Positions 58,647 through 64,000 of a DNA stretch of 64,000 bases are shown here, one piece after another. The notes beneath the pieces are model-generated. The model made no database searches. It saw only the letters and a list, made by a program, of their open reading frames with translations, and was not told where the DNA came from. The first letter of the stretch is position 1. Every line of letters starts with the position of its first letter. The stretch comes from Solanum dulcamara (lineage: Eukaryota; Streptophyta; Magnoliopsida; Solanales; Solanaceae), in contig NC_077238.1 in assembly GCF_947179165.1 (NCBI RefSeq), positions 74,647,257-74,711,256 on the forward strand, read 5' to 3'. The translations under genes and the position numbers were made by a program.

Positions 58647-60227
58647 ATGTACACAGCTGAGACTACGTCCGGATCTATGGAAACGGGTGATGCAAACCTA
58701 AATGGAGCTCGTGCAACTGCTGGTCCAACCAGCTTTGAATCTCTAACTGTAGGACACAATCATCCTCTATATCTCCATCCGAATGATACTCCAGGTAGTT
58801 CTCTAATCTCACTTCAGCTCATAGGTTCGGAAAACTATGCGGTTTGGAGTAGATCTATGCGCATTGGATTGTTAGGGAAAGGCAAATTAGGCTTTGTTGA
58901 TGAAAGGTTTCCTAAGTCTCAATTTGCGCCTGAGTTGTTTGATGTCTGGGAAAAGTGTAATGCTGTGGTGTTGTCCTGGATAATGAATGCTGTTACACCT
59001 GGATTGTTGAGTAGTATTGTTTATGCCGGTGATGCATACAAGGTCTGGAGTGATCTGAAAGAGAGGTTTGACAAAATTAATGGTGCTCATGTGTTTCAAC
59101 TGCACAAGGAAATTCATAGTTTTACTCAAGGAACTATGACTATTACAGAATACTACACACATCTGAGAGGGCTGTGGAATGAGTTTGACTCTATCATGCC
59201 ATGCCCAGGGTGTTCGTGTGCTGAATCAAAGAGGTTCCAAGAACACTTTGAATACCAGAGACTGCTTGAGTTTCTTAAGGGACTGAATGAGTCTTATTCA
59301 GCTGCTAGAGGTCAGATATTGATGCAAAGTCCAATTCCCAACCTAAACAAAGCTTATTCACTAATAGTAGATCATGAAAGCCAAAGAAACCTAGCAAGTT
59401 CATGTCATGAAAGTGTTACTTCTAAAATGGTTGAAAGTACTGCTCTATTCAGTAAAAATAGGGGAAATGGTACTAATCAGGGTGGAAACTTTGGACATCA
59501 ACCAGGTGGTGATGGCAACCCAGGAAGAGGGCACTATGACAACCAATACAAGCCACGAAAATTCCAGAAGTCAACTATTGTGTGTGAGGTCTGTGGCTAC
59601 AGGGGACACTCTAAGGAACAATGTTTTAAAGTGAAAGGTTATCCAGCTGGATGGAAGTCAAAGAAGAAGAGGGAACCATTCAATTCAAACTCATATGCTA
59701 ATCAAGCTGAGGTTACTCAATGTCGAGATCAAAATTCCACAGGTGACACATCTTCACCTGCAGCCTTCTTCACACAGGATCAGTACAATCAGATTTTGCA
59801 GATGCTGGCCAAAGAAGGTGAAAATGGAGGAGAACACTCAGCTAAAGCAGCTACAGCAGGTAGTGCTCTACCTGCTTTAGTCTCAAAATATGTAGATAAA
59901 AGCTGGATAGTTGATACTGGAGCAACAAATCATATGACATCTAAGACTGAACTTCTAAATGACTTTCACACTATATCACCATCTGAAAGGAGACAAGTAA
60001 TGTTGCCCACTGGAAATGTTGTGTCAGTCTCACATGTTGGTAGTACAAACATTCTTGGGAATCAATCCATTGGAAATGTTCTGTTTGTACCTGACTTCAA
60101 GTCTAATCTTCTTTCTGTATCACAGCTCACCAAAGAACTCAAATGTATGGCATCTTTCTTCCCTGACTTCTGTGTTTTCCAGGATCTCTTCAGTGGTCAG
60201 GTCAAGGGGATTGGTAAAGAGGATTAA
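58647..60227 (+). CDS. Copia gag and protease
   Basis: A 526-residue open frame. N-terminal gag signature HPLYLHPNDTPGSSLISLQL, then SENYAVWSRSMRIGLLGKGKLG, and the UBN2-type capsid region with VWSDLKERFDKINGAHVFQL and EYYTHLRGLWNEFD. The zinc knuckle CEVCGYRGHSKEQC (CX2CX4HX4C) is at about 312-325. The protease active site is WIVDTGATNHM at about 423, followed by SNLLSVSQLTKEL. The frame ends in TAA at 60225, where copia polyproteins normally continue, so this stop is probably a mutation. Gag itself looks intact. Confidence 0.9.
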   Translation: MYTAETTSGSMETGDANLNGARATAGPTSFESLTVGHNHPLYLHPNDTPGSSLISLQLIGSENYAVWSRSMRIGLLGKGKLGFVDERFPKSQFAPELFDVWEKCNAVVLSWIMNAVTPGLLSSIVYAGDAYKVWSDLKERFDKINGAHVFQLHKEIHSFTQGTMTITEYYTHLRGLWNEFDSIMPCPGCSCAESKRFQEHFEYQRLLEFLKGLNESYSAARGQILMQSPIPNLNKAYSLIVDHESQRNLASSCHESVTSKMVESTALFSKNRGNGTNQGGNFGHQPGGDGNPGRGHYDNQYKPRKFQKSTIVCEVCGYRGHSKEQCFKVKGYPAGWKSKKKREPFNSNSYANQAEVTQCRDQNSTGDTSSPAAFFTQDQYNQILQMLAKEGENGGEHSAKAATAGSALPALVSKYVDKSWIVDTGATNHMTSKTELLNDFHTISPSERRQVMLPTGNVVSVSHVGSTNILGNQSIGNVLFVPDFKSNLLSVSQLTKELKCMASFFPDFCVFQDLFSGQVKGIGKED

Positions 60228-63101
60228 GGGCTTTACATTCTGAAGGAAGGTGCTCCAAATGCAGAAGTCAATGGTTGTGCAACTCAGTTCCAAGGTGTAG
60301 CTCCTGCAAACTCCACAAGTAGCAGTGTCATCCCAGCTAGCAGACCTGCCACAACTACTCTATGGCATCTAAGACTAGGCCATATTCCTGTAGATATAAT
60401 AAAGAAATCATCCAGTATTGAGATACTAGACACTGAACACTCTACTTGTACAGTTTGCCCACTTGCTAAGCAAACTAAACTTCCTTTTCCTTTAAGCTCT
60501 CATGTGTCAAATGCTGTGTTTGAACTTGTTCATTGTGACATTTGGGGTCCCTACATGGTACCCACTCATGATGGAAAGAAATACTTTGTGACTGTAGTTG
60601 ATGATTACTCCAGGTTTACTTGGATTTTTCTTATAGCTTCTAAATCTGACACTATTGTGGTGTTAAGAAATTTTTTCACACAGGTTCACAACTTATTCTC
60701 TACAACTGTGAAGACTCTGAGAACTGATAATGGCTGTGAGTTTTTGAGTGCTGCATTCCAGAATATGTTGTCTACACTTGGCATCCTTCATCAGACCACC
60801 TGTGTATACTCCTCAACAAAATGGTATTGCTGAGAGGAAGCATAGTACTATCCTGGAGATGGCCAGGGCACTCAGGTTCCAATCCTATGTCCCTCTGAAA
60901 TTCTGGGGTGAGTGTGTCACTACTGCAGTCTATCATCTTAACAGAATTCCCTCAAAACTCCTTCAGTTCAAAACTCCTTTTGAAATGCTTCATTTACACT
61001 CTCCTTCCTTAGCCCACATTAAAGTCTTTGGTTGTCTTTGCTATGCCACAGTCCCACACATTCATGACAAATTCTCTCCTAGAGCCATACCAGCTGTTCT
61101 TATGGGATACTCCTCATCAAAAAAGGGGTACCTCCTGTATGATCTTCACTCCAAATCCTTCTTTGTAAATAGACATGCAGTGTTCAAAGAAGATATTTTT
61201 CCTTTCAAGGATGCCCAAGTCTCCTCTAATCCTTTATTCCCAGTCCTCACACTTCTAGACACCTCTTATCTCCCTCCACAGCCACACTCAGAGTCCATCC
61301 AATCTCCTCTACCTCCTGCATCACCTCCTGAGCTACCATCTCAGTCTCCTTCCCTTCCTGTCCCACCCAAAAAATCCTCCAGACCCAGTAAGCCACCATC
61401 TTGGCTTCAAGACTTTATCACCACCTCTACAGGCAACACTTGTTCCTATCCTATTGCAGCACACATATCCTACTCTCATGTCTCTCCTTCTTACAGCTCT
61501 TGTCTAGCTTCTTACTCAGCCATCACTGAACCTACATCCTATAAAACTGCCTCTCTTGATCCTCAATGGGTTCAGGCAATGCAGTTGGAAATTGATGCTT
61601 TGGAGACTAATCATACCTGGTCTCTGGTTGATTTACCCCCTGGCAAGAGACCTATTGGCTGTAAGTGGGTGTACAAAATCAAGTATAAATCCACAAGTGA
61701 AGTTGAAAGGCTGAAAGCTAGACTGGTGGCCAAAGGTTTCAACCAACAAGAAGGCCTAGACTACAGTGAAACCTTTAGTCCAGTTGCCAAAATGGTTACT
61801 GTCAGAGCTGTTGTGGCCCTTACTACATCTAGGGGGTGGTTTCTTCACCAAATGGATGTTCACAATGCATTTCTCAATGGGAACCTGCTGGAAGAGGTCT
61901 ATATGACCATCCCTGATGGGTTTGCTAGACAGGGGGAGTCTAATACCAAGGTTTGCAAACTCCACAAGTCCTTGTATGGACTCAAACAAGCTCCGAGGCA
62001 GTGGAACTTGAAGCTGACTGAGGCCTTACTGAAGCTGGGATTTCATCAAAGCCACTATGACTACTCCTTGTTCACCAGGCAAGTTGATAGTGATATACTT
62101 ATTGTACTGGTATATGTGGATGACTTACTGATTACAGGTAGCAACACTGGTCTAGTAGAGGACACAAAAAGGGCCTACAAAAGCAATTCAAAATGAAAGA
62201 CTTAGGTGAGTTGAAGTTCTTTCTAGGTATTGAATGTGCTAGATCCAGTCAAGGAATTCACATGTCTCAGAGAAAATATGCACTGGAACTGATTGCTGAA
62301 TGTGGGCTAGAAGGAGCTAAACCTGCAGGAACACCATTAGAACAAAACAAGAAGCTGACATCAGTGAAATATGATGAACTCCTATCACATGAAGGCAGAG
62401 TTGATGACCAACAACTGCAGCACCCTGAAAGGTACCAGAGACTTGTGGGAAGACTCTTGTATCTCACTATGACTAGACCTGACATATCTTTCTCAGTCCA
62501 GGTGTTGAGTCAATATATGCACAATCCCAAGGAGTCACATATGGAATCTGCACTGAGAGTTGTCAGGTACCTCAAGGAAGCTCCAGTCCTTTGGCTATTA
62601 ATGCCATCTCAAGGTACAAATACTTTGACTGCCTACTATGATTCTGACTAGGGTGCTTGCCTGGAAACAAGAAGATCTGTTACTGGATACCTAGTAAAGT
62701 TTGGTGGATCACTAATTTCCTGGAAATCAAAGAAATAAGAGACAGTATCAAGAAGCTCAGCAGAGACTGAGTTTAGAAGTATGGCCAACTGTGCAGCTGA
62801 AGTCACCTGGCTGGTAAGTCTATTTAAAGAGCTAGGAGTCCAGATTGAACTGCCTGTTAACATGGTTTGTGATAGCAAGGCTGCTATTCAAATTGCTCCA
62901 AATCCCATCTTTCATGAGAGAACCAAACATATTGATATAGATTGTCATTTTGTAAGGGAAAGAATCTGTCAAGGATTGCTGAAAACCAAGTTTATACATA
63001 CAAAAGACCAGCTAGCAGATATACTTACCAAGAGTCTAGGAAAATCTCAACATCAACAGTTACTAAACCAGCTTGGAGTTATGAACCTCTTCAAACCATG
63101 A
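60228..63101 (+). pseudogene. Copia pol (IN-RT-RNase H), broken
   Basis: Collinear pol in four pieces. The integrase zinc motif (LWHLRLGHIP...CTVCPLAKQ) and core (HCDIWGP, DDYSRFTWIF, RTDNGCEF) run in the gag frame. A +1 shift near 60790-60825 leads into TPQQNGIAERKHSTILEMAR and RT, with KWVYKIKYKS, QMDVHNAFLNG and YVDD at about 62115. A one-base loss near 62170 moves into MKDLGELKFFLGIE. RNase H then meets TAG at 62649 (Trp expected) and TAA at 62736 (Gln expected) before ending LADILTKSLG...LGVMNLFKP at 63101. Both RNase H stops fit C-to-T type decay. No functional polymerase can be made from this copy. Confidence 0.92.
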
Positions 63102-63114
63102 GCTTGAGGAGGAG

Positions 63115-63492
63115 TGTTAACCTTGCAAGCTACCAAGGTTGAAGAGAGATTATAGTATTGTTATAAATTGGTAAAAGTAGTTAAGAGTTTGTTAGCAAGT
63201 TGTTATGGGTAGTTAAAATGTAGTTAAGTGTCAACTTGTATAAAAGTATAAATACAGTACATATACAATGTGGAAGTATATAAAAAGGTGTACTGATGAA
63301 TAAGAAGAATACAACTTTCATTTGCCAAGATATTTTCTCTCTCTCTACATTTCTCTGCTCTCTCTTCTCTCTATAACTCTCTTCTCTATTTCTCCGTATA
63401 TTCTGTATATTCCTCTTTCGTCTTCTTCCTCTTGTCTTCTTCTTCATCTAGCATCTTGCATTCTTGCTCTAACTCCTTTGATGGAGTTATCA
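63115..63492 (+). repeat. 3' LTR of the young copia element
   Basis: 378 bp; same as the 5' LTR except for an extra 12 bp (AAGATATTTTCT region near 63327) and two substitutions. Confidence 0.97.
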
Positions 63493-63497
63493 AACTC

Positions 63498-64000
63498 CAA
63501 CTCAAGCCATCAGACCTAAAAGCACAACAACCACTAAGTAGAACACACAGAGAAGAGACGAAGAACATACTTACTGAGAAGCAGAAAAGCAGAGTTGAGA
63601 AAATCCGATGACAATAATGTCAAAGTTTTTTACTTCCAGCGGTTTATAGCGGCAGAGAACAACGAATCACAACTGAGCAATTTCGATGAAATCAGTGGAA
63701 AGTATCCGTAGAGTTTCTCTGAGAAGAAGCGGTGTAACAAGCAGCAAAAAAAAGCGTTGTATTGAGTAATGAAGAGCACGTGTAGATGCACATAGAAAGA
63801 CCAAAATACCCTGGATGAAGCAGGCATGTTGACAAACAGCAGCTTTCTTCTAGCCTCTTATGTATATTAGTAATATTTTGTTCAAATTTTACAATATTTT
63901 AATAAATTATATTACTATTGACAAAATAAATTATAATTTAATAGGTGAGTACCTTATTTTTTTTTCCAAAGTAGATTTACCTATTAAATTCATAGCATTT
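63498..64000 (-). promoter_or_regulatory. Probable 5' exon and promoter side of the small gene at 57 kb
   Basis: On the minus strand a pyrimidine-rich segment around 63800-63575 ends TTCTGCTTCTCA/GTAAGTATG. This is a strong donor at 63574. A short upstream frame (MPASSRVFWSFYVHLH...) is not convincing as protein. I infer a 5' untranslated exon whose intron received the copia element. 63840-64000 is AT-rich, with nothing more visible. Confidence 0.4.

Larger units (their letters stand above)
58169..63492 (+). mobile_element. Young full-length Ty1/copia retrotransposon
   Basis: 5,324 bp with target duplication AACTC at 58164-58168 and 63493-63497. LTRs are 366 and 378 bp; by eye they differ by two substitutions and one 12 bp indel. 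The primer-binding site TGGTATCAGAGCC (58535-58547) follows the 5' LTR directly, and a GAGGAGGAG polypurine tract precedes the 3' LTR. Order gag-PR-IN-RT-RH is that of Ty1/copia. Pol carries several stops and frameshifts (see pol entry). Confidence 0.97.

Noticed and set aside
63630..63827. 65-residue minus frame (MPASSRVFWSF...)
   Set aside because: More likely 5' untranslated exon sequence; no conserved character and a stop well before the donor.

Overview
The window is nuclear DNA of a flowering plant, and the details point to the nightshade family (Solanaceae). Genes are sparse, split by AT-rich GT-AG introns and separated by long AT-rich spacers. These spacers are crowded with small repeats of the kind common in Solanaceae: tRNA-derived SINEs with (TTG)n tails, Stowaway, hAT and Mutator-like MITEs, Ty1/copia elements and large LTRs. 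I cannot name the species from the sequence alone.

Layout. 1-7.4 kb is repeat territory. A 23-26 bp minisatellite is split by a 2,899 bp solo LTR with a perfect 5 bp target duplication. A second, probable large LTR follows and hosts a long-inverted-repeat transposon that carries what looks like a captured exon. 8-10.4 kb holds MITEs and a copia stub. 11.1 kb has a possible 78-residue gene. 13.9-16.8 kb is a complete six-exon laccase gene (+). 18.6-21.0 kb is a seven-exon PNPOX-like gene (-), with a gag-less copia element (21.1-25.4 kb) inserted 110 bp upstream of its start codon. 27.6-30.8 kb is a two-exon LRAT/NC-domain gene (-). 34.9 kb has a decayed tRNA-Phe. 36.9-38.2 kb is a two-exon Yippee-type zinc-binding gene (+). 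42.1-42.9 kb is a C-terminally truncated chloroplast ATP synthase delta-like gene (-). 46.6-51.5 kb is a seven-exon GET3 ATPase gene (-). Its promoter, first exon and donor site are duplicated at 52.9-53.6 kb. 54.2-55.6 kb is a two-exon pseudokinase of the STE20 type (-). 56.8-57.5 kb is an unrecognised three-exon gene for an 84-residue protein (-). 58.2-63.5 kb is a young but broken Ty1/copia element (+), apparently sitting in a 5' intron of that small gene.

The genes do not form a pathway; they are independent housekeeping or secondary-wall genes in a repeat-rich neighbourhood. The points I find most worth pursuing are the duplicated GET3 first exon, the intron in the PNPOX-like gene that seems to end in TG instead of AG, the small unrecognised gene whose 5' intron seems to carry the young copia insertion, the captured exon at 5.9 kb, and the 129 bp duplication that spans the stop codon of the LRAT-type gene. 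All gene structures were built by hand from reading frame, splice signals and remembered family sequence. No database search or transcript evidence was available.
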